Part shown: positions 26,704 through 35,139 of the stretch, in pieces | Layout: each line of letters begins with the position of its first letter | Position numbering within the stretch: position 1 is the first letter of the stretch | Assembly (NCBI RefSeq): GCF_043641555.1 | Contig: NZ_JBHZRJ010000004.1 | Span: 479,040 to 543,039 of the forward strand | Reading direction: 5' to 3' | Origin: Saccharospirillum alexandrii_A | GTDB lineage: Bacteria; Pseudomonadota; Gammaproteobacteria; Pseudomonadales; Natronospirillaceae | DNA: 64,000 bases | The notes under the pieces: generated by a model | Told to the model about the DNA's origin: nothing | The model's input: the letters and a program-made list of their open reading frames with translations, nothing else | Databases searched by the model: none | Position numbers and translations under genes: made by a program

Positions 26704-28161
26704 TCAGCCGTTCAGCGCGGCTGTCTGTCGATACAAGGCCCGGTACTGCTCAAGCTTGGTCTGGTAATAGGTCGCCCGAGACGCATCCGGCTGATGCGTC
26801 TGCACAATGGGCGGGGCCGGGCACAACGAACGAATGTTCTCCGGGCTGTCACCCTCAACCGCCAACTGCGCCAACCGGGCAGCGCCCAGGCCGGGCCCAA
26901 CTTCACCCCCTTCGCGAAAATGCAGCGGCCGCTGCAACACATCCGCAATCAACTGGCGCCACAACGCCGAACGTGCACCGCCACCGATCAGCGAAATATC
27001 ATCCAGTGGCGTGCCGGCGGCCGTCAGTGCCTGTTCGCCATCGGCCATGCTGAACGCAACGCCTTCGAGAATCGCGCGAGTCATATCCACCCGGCGCGAG
27101 CGGGTGTTGAGGCCAAAGAACTGAGCGCTGAGCAGCGGGTTGTTATGGGGAGTGCGTTCACCACTGAGATAGGGCAGAAACAACACACTGGTTTCGGTTT
27201 GAGGGCTGGCCTCAACCTCTTCGAGCAATTTGGGAACCGTCGTATTGCTGATGTTGGCAAACCAGTCGAGGCAACTGGCGGCACTGAGCATGACCGACAT
27301 CTGGTGCCAGCGGCCGGGTAGACAATGGCAAAAGGCATGCACGGTTTGCTCGGGCGCTGCGCAATGCTGCTCGCTCACGACAAAATAAACCCCTGACGTA
27401 CCCAGCGAAATAAACCCCTGGCCTGGCTCGGTAACGCCAACGCCTACCGCACCGGCGGCGTTGTCACCGGCCCCACCGGCAACCGGAACCGGGTTTAGGC
27501 CCAGAGCCTGAGCAGCCGCTTCGGTCAGTTGGCCGCTCGTCTGACTGCCTTCAATCAGATCGGGCATGTGTTGCCGACCGAGACCGCTAATTGCCAGCAA
27601 GTCATCGTCCCAGTCGCGTTTGGCCGGGTCGAGCCAGAGCGTGCCGGCGGCGTCCGACATCTCAGAAACACACCGGTCCGTGAGCAGCAGGCGCAGATAG
27701 TCTTTTGGCAGCAGCACCTTATGAATCCGGGCAAAGGCATCCGGTTCATGATGCTTGACCCACAGCACCTTGGGCGCTGTAAAGCCGGGCATGGCAACGT
27801 TGCCACTGCGCTCGCGAAAATCCGGCAGTGCCGCTTCTAGCTCGGCACACTCGGCGGCACTGCGGCCATCGTTCCACAAAATGCAGGGCCGGATGACCTG
27901 ATGATCAGCATCGATTAACACCGCCCCGTGCATGTGACCCGACAGGCCAATGCCCTTAATCTGTTTCAGATCCTGACGGCCGCCGAGTGTCGCCAGTACT
28001 GATTGGATGGCCTGCCACCACTGTTGCGTGTCCTGCTCACTCCACAATGGCTGAGGTGAATCCGTCGTCAGGCTCGCGCTGGCGGTATCAACCACTTGCC
28101 CGGCAGTGTCGATCAATACCGCTTTCAACCCGGAGGTGCCGAGGTCGAGTCCCAGATACAT
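26704..28161 (-). CDS. xylB: Xylulokinase (FGGY family)
   Basis: 485 residues, the XylB length. The N-terminal phosphate loop is YLGLDLGTSGLKAVLID, the sugar site shows GLSGHMHGAVLID (as in XylB MHGA), and the C-terminal nucleotide domain has SLIGGGARSALWRQLIADVL. It phosphorylates D-xylulose to xylulose-5-phosphate. GGAG precedes ATG 28161. No xylose isomerase or transporter is nearby, so the exact ketopentose or pentitol route is uncertain. Confidence 0.9.
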   Translation of the reverse strand: MYLGLDLGTSGLKAVLIDTAGQVVDTASASLTTDSPQPLWSEQDTQQWWQAIQSVLATLGGRQDLKQIKGIGLSGHMHGAVLIDADHQVIRPCILWNDGRSAAECAELEAALPDFRERSGNVAMPGFTAPKVLWVKHHEPDAFARIHKVLLPKDYLRLLLTDRCVSEMSDAAGTLWLDPAKRDWDDDLLAISGLGRQHMPDLIEGSQTSGQLTEAAAQALGLNPVPVAGGAGDNAAGAVGVGVTEPGQGFISLGTSGVYFVVSEQHCAAPEQTVHAFCHCLPGRWHQMSVMLSAASCLDWFANISNTTVPKLLEEVEASPQTETSVLFLPYLSGERTPHNNPLLSAQFFGLNTRSRRVDMTRAILEGVAFSMADGEQALTAAGTPLDDISLIGGGARSALWRQLIADVLQRPLHFREGGEVGPGLGAARLAQLAVEGDSPENIRSLCPAPPIVQTHQPDASRATYYQTKLEQYRALYRQTAALNG

Positions 28162-28374
28162 AGGGTGCTCCTATAATTATTTTATAAGTCAAAATATAAT
28201 GCCGGGGTGACCGGTTAGCGTCAATTGTTCATTGCAGTGGAGGCGCTGGATACGAATGTGTTCATTGGGCTGTTCAGTTCAAAATCAGGCGCTTGCTGAA
28301 TAGATGAGCAGCGGTGACCCGGCTGGCTGGCGCGCGCCCAAGGCACCCAACGCAACCACACTGCCAAGCTTGGC

Positions 28375-28659
28375 CTATAGCCAGCTGGCTTCCAGGCGCA
28401 GGCTTTGGCCTTCGAGGTTGGCTTCCATCCAGTCCTCCAGGTGACGTGCTTCGGTTTCTACCTGGCCCCGGTCGATGCCCAGAATGACCAGGGCAGCTTC
28501 ACCGCGATCGGCCTCGGACCAGGGTGCCAGTGTCAGTGCCACATTGACCTGGTCACGGCAGTAGCGTTTAAGCGGACCGAAGGCGCGCGCCAGATCGGCG
28601 GTGTTATTCACGCCGGGGACATAGCGCTCAATTTCGATCAGCCGGATGTGCAACGTCAT
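28375..28659 (-). CDS. Small conserved protein, DUF503-like
   Basis: 94 residues, soluble, with the ferredoxin-like pattern strand-helix-strand: LHIRLIEIERYVPG, then LARAFGPLKRYCRDQVNVALTLAPWSEADRGEAALVILG, then a long helix ETEARHLEDWMEAN. The spacing resembles DUF503/YlxP proteins, whose function is unknown; I am moderately sure of the family. A GGAAC ribosome site lies upstream of ATG 28659. It sits alone between divergent genes. Confidence 0.6.
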   Translation of the reverse strand: MTLHIRLIEIERYVPGVNNTADLARAFGPLKRYCRDQVNVALTLAPWSEADRGEAALVILGIDRGQVETEARHLEDWMEANLEGQSLRLEASWL

Positions 28660-28883
28660 GTTTCAGGTTCCTCCAGTGTAATGGTTTAGGGATCTCTGTG
28701 CCGGTCAGCGATTCGTCTTTGCGCTGTTTCAAACGCTGTACACGCCGCGCTACAGGTCACCCCGTGTCGGGTGCTACAAAACTGCGACAGGGTGTTGATA
28801 CCTGCAGTGAATGTTCTAATCTGACTGTACTACTCAGATTATCCACCGCCCAAGCACCTACTGTTTCCCGTAAAGGATTGTCC

Positions 28884-29261
28884 ATGTTTGAAAACCTGAA
28901 AGCCATTGGCGTTACCGACACCGACCGAATTGAAAAATACACCCTGCGCACCGAAGGCCGGTTCGATATTTTGAAGATTTATTACAAGCGTGATAAAGGC
29001 GAGATGTTTGCGCGCAGTGAAAAATTCAAATACCCACGTCAGATGAAGCGCGTGAAAGTCGACAGCGGCACGCAGAAATACACCGATACCACCGAGATTG
29101 CCCCAACGCTGCGGTACGTGGTCGAAGAGCTCGACGTCATTGCCAAACGTGAAGTCAAAGAAGTCGACCTGAAGAAAAAGATTCTCAACGATCTGCAGCA
29201 CCTGGAAAAAGTGGTGCAAAGCAAGATCGAGGAAATCGAAGCCGATCTGAAAAAGCTGTAA
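28884..29261 (+). CDS. DUF3461-family protein
   Basis: 125 residues, very charged, starting MFENLKAIGVTDTDRIEKY and ending in a lysine-rich predicted coiled coil (VDLKKKILNDLQHLEKVV). This matches the DUF3461 family of gammaproteobacteria as I recall it; the function is unknown. The start at 28884 is chosen by the TAAAGGATTG ribosome site; the long frame upstream from 28698 is not conserved-looking. Confidence 0.85.
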   Translation: MFENLKAIGVTDTDRIEKYTLRTEGRFDILKIYYKRDKGEMFARSEKFKYPRQMKRVKVDSGTQKYTDTTEIAPTLRYVVEELDVIAKREVKEVDLKKKILNDLQHLEKVVQSKIEEIEADLKKL

Positions 29262-29289
29262 GAAGGCAGGCTCCGCATAGGAGCCCTTG

Positions 29290-30930
29290 CTAGACCTCGA
29301 AGCGCTTGACCAGCCGATTCAGGTTATCGGCCAGGCTGGCCAGATCCCGGCTCGAGCTTCGGGTCTGGTCGGCACCGGTGGCGGTGTTGGCCGCCAGGTC
29401 GCGCAGGTTGACCAGGTTTTTGTCGACTTCTTTTGCCACCTGCGCCTGTTGTTCGGCGGCACTGGCCGAGGCGGTGTTGCGGTCGTTGATGGTGTTGACC
29501 AGATCGGCAATGGCGACCAGCGCCTCGCCAGCCTCGTGGCCGGCATCCAGCGTGTGCTGTGCATCGGTATCGCTGTCACGCAAGGTACCCGCCGCCTGCT
29601 CCGAACTGGTTTCCACCGCCTGAATAATGGCTTCAATTTCGCGTGTTGAGTCAGCCGTGCGGCTGGCCAGGGCGCGTACTTCATCGGCCACCACGGCAAA
29701 CCCCCGGCCCGCCTCTCCGGCACGGGCGGCTTCAATGGCCGCATTCAATGCCAGCAGATTAGTCTGCTCGGCGATGGCTCGAATCACATCCAGTACCGAG
29801 CCGACATCGGCTACACGTTGCGCCAGCGTGGTCATATTGCCGCTGGCGCCCTGAATGCGGCTGGCCAGTTGCTCAATGGCTTGAACGGTCGACTGCACTT
29901 TCTCGCGGCCAAACTGGGTGCGTTCATTGGCCTGCTGGGATTCATTGGCGGTGCCCACGGCATTGCTGGCCACCTCTTCAATGGCGGCGGTCAGTTCGTT
30001 AACGGCGGTGGCGGCTTGCTCCAACTGATCGTTTTGTTGCTGCAATTCCTGCAGCGACTGCTCGGTGACGGCATCGAGCGTGGTCGAAGCATGGCCAAGC
30101 CGGTCGGCAGATTCGGCGATCTGGCTCAGAGTATCGCGCAGGCTATGTTGCATGGTTCGCAGAGCCTGCAATAGCAGGGAGATTTCATCTTTGCCTTCTA
30201 TGTTGATATCGGTCGTCAGCGTACCGGCAGCAATGTCGTTGGCAACATGAATGGCCTGCTGCAACGGCCGGGAAATGCTTCTGACCAGCGACCAGGCGAT
30301 CAGCGCGAGTAAGACAGCGACTGCGCTGATCGCTGCAATGGTTACCAGGCGGGATGCCTGGTAAGCCTGACCGGCTTCCAGTTCAGCCGCGGCGATACGT
30401 TCTTGCTGATAGTTGATCAGCGCTTGCAGATGGTCAAAAGCTTGCTCAGCCAGTGGCAGCATGGTCTCGGTGCGAAGACGCAGTGCATCGGCGCCACGCC
30501 AGTTGGAGGCCAGTTGAATGCCGTCGTTCAACGCCTGCAAAAACTGGGTCTCGGCGGCAACAAAGCCATCGAAAATCAGCTGATTTTCATCGGCGGTGAT
30601 GTTCTGCTGATACGACTCCTTGGCCGCGTTCAGCGCGGCGACTGACGCATCGATGGTCTGTTGCAACGCTTCTCGTTCAGAGGCTGAACTCGAAAAGATC
30701 ATCGCCGTGGCCGGCACCTGAATATCGCTGAAGTACTTGAACAGGGTGTTGGCCGCGATGAGGTTGGGTAACCGGTCCTGGGCGATGACCGAGACCTGGG
30801 CATTGCTGGCATCGAGCCGGTTCAGGCTAAGCGAACCCAGTACGACGAAAACCAGCACGATGCCGACAAAAGTGGCGGTAAGCCGCTGACGGATGGTGAA
30901 GCGTTTAAACACAGGGCGATTCCTCGGCAT
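29290..30930 (-). CDS. Methyl-accepting chemotaxis protein with periplasmic helical sensor
   Basis: 546 residues. A membrane helix at about 15-35, a periplasmic four-helix-bundle-like domain of about 155 residues (EREALQQTIDASVAALN..), a second helix at about 190-212, a HAMP domain (IAAGTLTTDINIEGKDEISLL), then the signalling hairpin with the invariant tip EQTNLLALNAAIEAARAGE. It relays a chemical signal to CheA/CheW at the flagellar array. No chemotaxis genes are nearby, so it is an orphan receptor. The ligand is unknown. Confidence 0.94.
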   Translation of the reverse strand: MPRNRPVFKRFTIRQRLTATFVGIVLVFVVLGSLSLNRLDASNAQVSVIAQDRLPNLIAANTLFKYFSDIQVPATAMIFSSSASEREALQQTIDASVAALNAAKESYQQNITADENQLIFDGFVAAETQFLQALNDGIQLASNWRGADALRLRTETMLPLAEQAFDHLQALINYQQERIAAAELEAGQAYQASRLVTIAAISAVAVLLALIAWSLVRSISRPLQQAIHVANDIAAGTLTTDINIEGKDEISLLLQALRTMQHSLRDTLSQIAESADRLGHASTTLDAVTEQSLQELQQQNDQLEQAATAVNELTAAIEEVASNAVGTANESQQANERTQFGREKVQSTVQAIEQLASRIQGASGNMTTLAQRVADVGSVLDVIRAIAEQTNLLALNAAIEAARAGEAGRGFAVVADEVRALASRTADSTREIEAIIQAVETSSEQAAGTLRDSDTDAQHTLDAGHEAGEALVAIADLVNTINDRNTASASAAEQQAQVAKEVDKNLVNLRDLAANTATGADQTRSSSRDLASLADNLNRLVKRFEV

Positions 30931-31010
30931 TCTGATGGATTGTTGTTTTGGCCCGGGAAGGTCTGCCTATTTTTGTTTCGGAGTTCGGGTTACCTCAGTG
31001 GCACTGGCCC

Positions 31011-31123
31011 GCACCGGCTACCGGGTGTACCCCTGTGGGGTCGGCGTAGATCCATCCATGGAGCCTAGGCCGCAGCATCCCTGCTGCGGACTACCCCACA
31101 GGGGCACACCCGGCACCCGCTGC
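31011..31123 (-). repeat. 113-bp palindromic repeat, copy E
   Basis: Arms 31011-31040 and 31094-31123 match at 26 of 30 positions; two mismatches are G-T pairs on the minus strand, the strand that carries the core in its common orientation. It lies in the 372-base gap between the divergent chemoreceptor and AEC transporter genes. The remaining gap sequence shows nothing I can name. Confidence 0.92.
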
Positions 31124-31302
31124 TTGTCTCCTCAGTGAACTCGTGGTTGGTTTGTCACGAATTCTGTCATTCATGTGTAAGTGTAGTATCGGCGGATTTG
31201 GTCGGCCATTGAGTTTTTATTGTGGCTTGGTGGTAGACTGCCGCCGCCCCGGCGGTCGCCGAGGTTGTTGTTCAGTTTGCCTGCCTGCGAGGAAACGCCC
31301 TG

Positions 31303-32253
31303 GTGTTGTCTCTTTTGTTGTTTTCGCTACAGATTACCGGCCCGATTGCCCTGGTGGTGGTGTTGGGGGCGGCTTTCAAACGCTGGGAATGGATCAACGA
31401 TGCCTTTGTGCAGAGTGGCTCCAAACTGGTGTTTAATGTTGCTCTGCCCAGCCTGTTGTTTTTGAACATTGTCGGTTCCCGGCCGGAGACCATACCGGGC
31501 GGCGGCATCATTCTGGTCGCAGCCCTGTTTACCCTGGGCTGGTTTGTTGTGTTGTCAGTGCTGGCCCCCTGGCTGGTACCGCACAAAGACGAGCGCGGTG
31601 TGTTTGTGCAGGGCAGCTTTCGCGGCAACATGGGTATTATTGGGCTGGCCTTTGCGCTGAATGCCTTTGGTCAGGAAGCCGCCGTGCTGGCGTCCGTCTA
31701 TCTCGCCTTTATTACCTTGCTGTACAACGTACTGTCGGTGATTACGCTAAGCCGCTGGTCGCCGCGCCAGGTTGTGGGCCACCCGCTGGTGTCTGCCGCC
31801 AAAGACATTATTCGCAATCCGCTGATCATCGCCATCGCCCTGGCCGGTGTCATCGTCGTGCTGGGTATTCCGGTTCCGGACTGGGTGCTCGATACCGGTG
31901 ACTATTTTGCCCGTATGACCCTGCCTTTGGCGCTGATCTGTGTTGGTGCCAGTTTAAGCTGGGCCGGGTTTGTTGAAGCCGGGAGGGTGACCACCCTAAC
32001 ATCGGTTTTCAAACTGGCGCTGATTCCGCTCAGTGGTGTGCTAATTGCCTACAGCCTGGGGTACCGGGAGGTTGAGCTGGGCGTGTTCTACCTGATGGCC
32101 AGCACGCCCACGGCTGCTGCCAGTTATGTGATGGTGCGTGCAATGGGCGGTAATGCCAATCTGGCGGCCTCCATCATTGCCACGACGACGGTGGTGAGCC
32201 TGGTGACGACCAGCCTGGGGCTGGTCGTATTGCGCGCCCTCGGTTGGGTTTAA
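31303..32253 (+). CDS. AEC-family transporter (auxin efflux carrier-like)
   Basis: 316 residues with about ten membrane helices. It follows the AEC pattern: N-terminal GPIALVVVLGAAFKRW, the NMGIIGLAFALNAFG helix with the conserved N-x-G, and the C-terminal STPTAAASYVMVRAMGG. Bacterial members carry malate, malonate or other small anions. The start is GTG at 31303 with GAGG upstream; TTG 31306 is an alternative. The end overlaps the convergent binding-protein gene by 4 bases. Confidence 0.87.
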   Translation: MLSLLLFSLQITGPIALVVVLGAAFKRWEWINDAFVQSGSKLVFNVALPSLLFLNIVGSRPETIPGGGIILVAALFTLGWFVVLSVLAPWLVPHKDERGVFVQGSFRGNMGIIGLAFALNAFGQEAAVLASVYLAFITLLYNVLSVITLSRWSPRQVVGHPLVSAAKDIIRNPLIIAIALAGVIVVLGIPVPDWVLDTGDYFARMTLPLALICVGASLSWAGFVEAGRVTTLTSVFKLALIPLSGVLIAYSLGYREVELGVFYLMASTPTAAASYVMVRAMGGNANLAASIIATTTVVSLVTTSLGLVVLRALGWV

Positions 32254-32984
32254 TTGGCCTGACTTTGCACGCGTTCCAGTGACGCCTGCAGCTGGTTGAC
32301 GACCTCAACCGGGGTGTCCTTGTTCATTGCCAGGTACATGTCGACCGTGCGAATAATCCAGGCCGGTTCGATGGCAGGGTAGCCGGCTTCTTCGGCCAGG
32401 TCGTAAGCATTGACGTCGGAGGCGATCCACACGTCGATCTGACCCTGAGCCAGTCGCTGCGCATTCAGGCTGTCGTTGGGTAGGGTAGAGACTTCAATGC
32501 CCTGGTCCTGCAGGAACAGCGTGGTGGCCGAGTTAGCATAACCACCCACTCTGAGCGTGCGCAGGTCATCAATATCGTTGACCTCGGCATCACTGCCTTC
32601 ATACCGAAAGATCGTCCAGTTGTACTGGGCGATCGGGCCTACCCACTGAAAAATGTCTTCCCGCTGCGGCGTTCTGGCCGTGGAAAATATCCCGTAATAT
32701 GGGCGTTCCAGGGTTCGGCCGTACCCTACTCCCCAGTTGCGCAATCGCATGCGGTATTCGTAACCGGCATCGGCAAGCAATGCCTTGACGACCTCGGTTG
32801 ACGTGCCGCCAATATCATCTCGCCGGTGTTCGTAGTCGCGACCACTGAGGCTGTAGTTATAGTTGCCGTAGTTCTCGGTGTAGATGTACAACTGGGTATC
32901 ATCGTCTTCGGCGATGGCTGGCAAACCGATCAGGCAGAGCAAAGACAACAACAAAGAATTAGCCAGGGTAATGCTGTTTTTCAT
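32250..32984 (-). CDS. Lone periplasmic solute-binding protein (SBP_bac_3 type)
   Basis: 244 residues with a signal peptide (LANSLLLSLLCLIGLPAIAED) and a family-3 binding fold: DIGGTSTEVVKALLADAGYEY, STARTPQREDIFQWVGPI, VGGYANSATTLFLQDQGIEV. No ABC permease or ATPase is next to it, and the gene points away from the aap operon. Such orphans can serve as receptors or feed a distant transporter. Ligand unknown. Confidence 0.82.
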   Translation of the reverse strand: MKNSITLANSLLLSLLCLIGLPAIAEDDDTQLYIYTENYGNYNYSLSGRDYEHRRDDIGGTSTEVVKALLADAGYEYRMRLRNWGVGYGRTLERPYYGIFSTARTPQREDIFQWVGPIAQYNWTIFRYEGSDAEVNDIDDLRTLRVGGYANSATTLFLQDQGIEVSTLPNDSLNAQRLAQGQIDVWIASDVNAYDLAEEAGYPAIEPAWIIRTVDMYLAMNKDTPVEVVNQLQASLERVQSQAN

Positions 32985-33270
32985 GACAGTGACTCTCAGG
33001 TGATTCCAGTCAGAAGGCTGGACGTTTTTGGGTCAGGCTATCCATCGATTGGTCATCATGAGCGGTTCCCTGGCTCAGACTGTGCTTGGTCAAGACAGTT
33101 CCGTACAGCAAACCGTGTGCGCACAGACGACCTGCGGCTTGGGCGCTGCGGGAGGGTAAAAACCGTGCTTTTTTAAAACACCGGGGTGGAGCAAGCGACA
33201 GGCGAGCCAGGACTGACTCGCCTGTTGTAAACATCAACCCGGCACGCTGAAACCGGGTTTGTTATTTTTT

Positions 33271-34035
33271 TTAATGACCGAGAATCTGGCTCAGGAACAA
33301 CTTGGTCCGGTCGTTCTGCGGGTTGTTGAAGAACTCGTGAGGTTCGTTCTCTTCAACAATCTGGCCAGCGTCCATGAAGATTACCCGGTCGGCAACCTGT
33401 TTGGCGAAGCCCATCTCGTGGGTAACGCACAACATGGTCATGCCTTCTTCGGCCAACTCGATCATTACGTCCAGCACTTCCTTGATCATCTCCGGGTCGA
33501 GCGCCGAGGTCGGTTCATCGAACAACATGACTTTCGGGTTCATGCACAATGACCGTGCAATCGCCACGCGCTGTTGCTGACCACCGGATAGCTGTCCCGG
33601 GAACTTGTTGGCCTGCTCGGCAATCTTAACCCGCTCAAGAAACTTCATGGCCGTTGCTTCGGCTTCCCGCTTGGGTTGCTTGAGCACGAACATGGGTGCC
33701 AGCGTGAGGTTGTCGAGCACGGTCAGATGCGGGAACAGGTTAAAGTGCTGGAACACCATGCACACATCCTTGCGGATGACTTCGATGTTCTTGACGTTGT
33801 CACCCAGCTCAATGCCGTTGACGGTGATGTCGCCTTCCTGATGTTCTTCCAACCGGTTCAGGCAACGAATCAGCGTCGATTTACCGGAGCCGGAAGGTCC
33901 ACAGATGACGATGCGTTCACCCTGTTTCACGTCCAGATCGATGTCGGTCAGTACGTGAAAGTCACCGTACCACTTGTTCATTTTCTTGACCTGAATAACA
34001 GATTCACGGTCGGCCAGGCGGCTTTGTTCAGTCAT
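33271..34035 (-). CDS. aapP: Amino-acid ABC importer ATPase
   Basis: 254 residues. Walker A GPSGSGKST near 50, signature LSGGQQQRVAIAR near 153, Walker B VMLFDEPTSALDPE near 173 and the switch histidine in CVTHEMGFAK. It powers the AapJQMP importer for general L-amino acids. AGGAG precedes ATG 34035; it follows aapM with a 12-base gap and is the last gene of the operon. Confidence 0.95.
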   Translation of the reverse strand: MTEQSRLADRESVIQVKKMNKWYGDFHVLTDIDLDVKQGERIVICGPSGSGKSTLIRCLNRLEEHQEGDITVNGIELGDNVKNIEVIRKDVCMVFQHFNLFPHLTVLDNLTLAPMFVLKQPKREAEATAMKFLERVKIAEQANKFPGQLSGGQQQRVAIARSLCMNPKVMLFDEPTSALDPEMIKEVLDVMIELAEEGMTMLCVTHEMGFAKQVADRVIFMDAGQIVEENEPHEFFNNPQNDRTKLFLSQILGH

Positions 34036-34046
34036 ATTCTGGACTC

Positions 34047-35138
34047 CTAGTGTGAGGTGCTCTTCTTCAGGTCATTGTCGAGGTACGCACTGTATCTCGA
34101 CATAAAGAAGCAGAAGCAGAAGTAAATAAGGGCAATGAATACATAGGCCTCAATAAATTGCTGGCGCCACATGGGGTCGTTGACGGCTGCGCGGGTTGCT
34201 GCCAGTAGATCAAACAAGCCGATAATGACCACCAGAGAGGTATCCTTGAACAACGAAATAAAGGTACTCATGGTTGGCGGGATCACCAGGCGCAGTGCCT
34301 GTGGCAAAATGATCTTGAACGTCTTTTGCCAGTAATTCAGGCCAAGCGAATCTGCGGCTTCATACTGACCTTTGGGAATGGCCTGCATGCCTCCGCGGAA
34401 CACTTCGGCGAGGTACGCAGCCTGAAAGATGATGATGCCGATCTGTGCCCGTAGCAGTACGTCAATACTTACACCCTCTGGCAAAAACAGCGGGAACATA
34501 ACCGAGGCCATGAACAGAACCGAGATCAAAGGCACACCCCGGAATACTTCAATGACCACAATGCAGACAACTTTGATCAATGGCATATCGGAACGCCGCC
34601 CCAACGCCAGCATTAGCGCCAGCGGTGCTGCAAAGGCGATGCCGACAACAGCCAGTACCAGTGTCAGAGTCAGACCACCCCACTGGGCAGTACGCACGGG
34701 TGACAACCCCAGTATTCCGCCCCTGAGGACAAAATAAACGGCGATGAACCCGACAATCCAGGCGACGGCCAGCCAGGGTGACCAGAAGCGGCGGTTCATG
34801 CTCAGCAACATACCCGATGTCAGCATGATCATCGCCAGCAATGGGCGCCAGTGCTGATCAGCCGGGAAGGTGCCAAACAACAGGAAACGCCACATGTCGT
34901 GAACGTAGGCCCAACAGGCTCCGGTAGCGGCTTCACAGGCCTCCTTGGCTGCACCAAAGCTGGCATTGAGGACTGCCCAGGAAACAATAACGTCGAGTAC
35001 GTTCCAGATAATGTAGACGCACAGCAGAGTAATGATCGTATTAATCGGTGACGAGAAAAGATTGTCTCTCATCCAGCGCAGACTGCGATTCAGAACGGGT
35101 CCGCTGATGGGCCGGGCTCGGTTGGTATTCTCGGTCAT
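34047..35138 (-). CDS. aapM: Amino-acid ABC importer permease, AapM type
   Basis: 363 residues with about eight membrane helices and the inner-membrane permease coupling motif (EVFRGGMQAIPKGQYEAADS, about 250-269). The extra N-terminal helices (VISWAVLNASFGAAK.., HWRPLLAMIMLTSGML) distinguish AapM from shorter HisM-type proteins. It pairs with AapQ to form the pore. The start is one base after the aapQ stop. Confidence 0.93.
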   Translation of the reverse strand: MTENTNRARPISGPVLNRSLRWMRDNLFSSPINTIITLLCVYIIWNVLDVIVSWAVLNASFGAAKEACEAATGACWAYVHDMWRFLLFGTFPADQHWRPLLAMIMLTSGMLLSMNRRFWSPWLAVAWIVGFIAVYFVLRGGILGLSPVRTAQWGGLTLTLVLAVVGIAFAAPLALMLALGRRSDMPLIKVVCIVVIEVFRGVPLISVLFMASVMFPLFLPEGVSIDVLLRAQIGIIIFQAAYLAEVFRGGMQAIPKGQYEAADSLGLNYWQKTFKIILPQALRLVIPPTMSTFISLFKDTSLVVIIGLFDLLAATRAAVNDPMWRQQFIEAYVFIALIYFCFCFFMSRYSAYLDNDLKKSTSH

Positions 35139-35139
35139 A

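Noticed and set aside
9937..31123. Integron attC sites or CRISPR repeats
   Set aside because: The 113-bp palindromes lack the GTTRRRY/RYYYAAC core of attC and are dispersed singly, without spacers or cassette genes.
33199..33260. Terminator of aapP
   Set aside because: The stems at 33199-33226 and 33236-33260 are strong, but the only T-run follows the second stem on the plus strand, opposite to aapP transcription.
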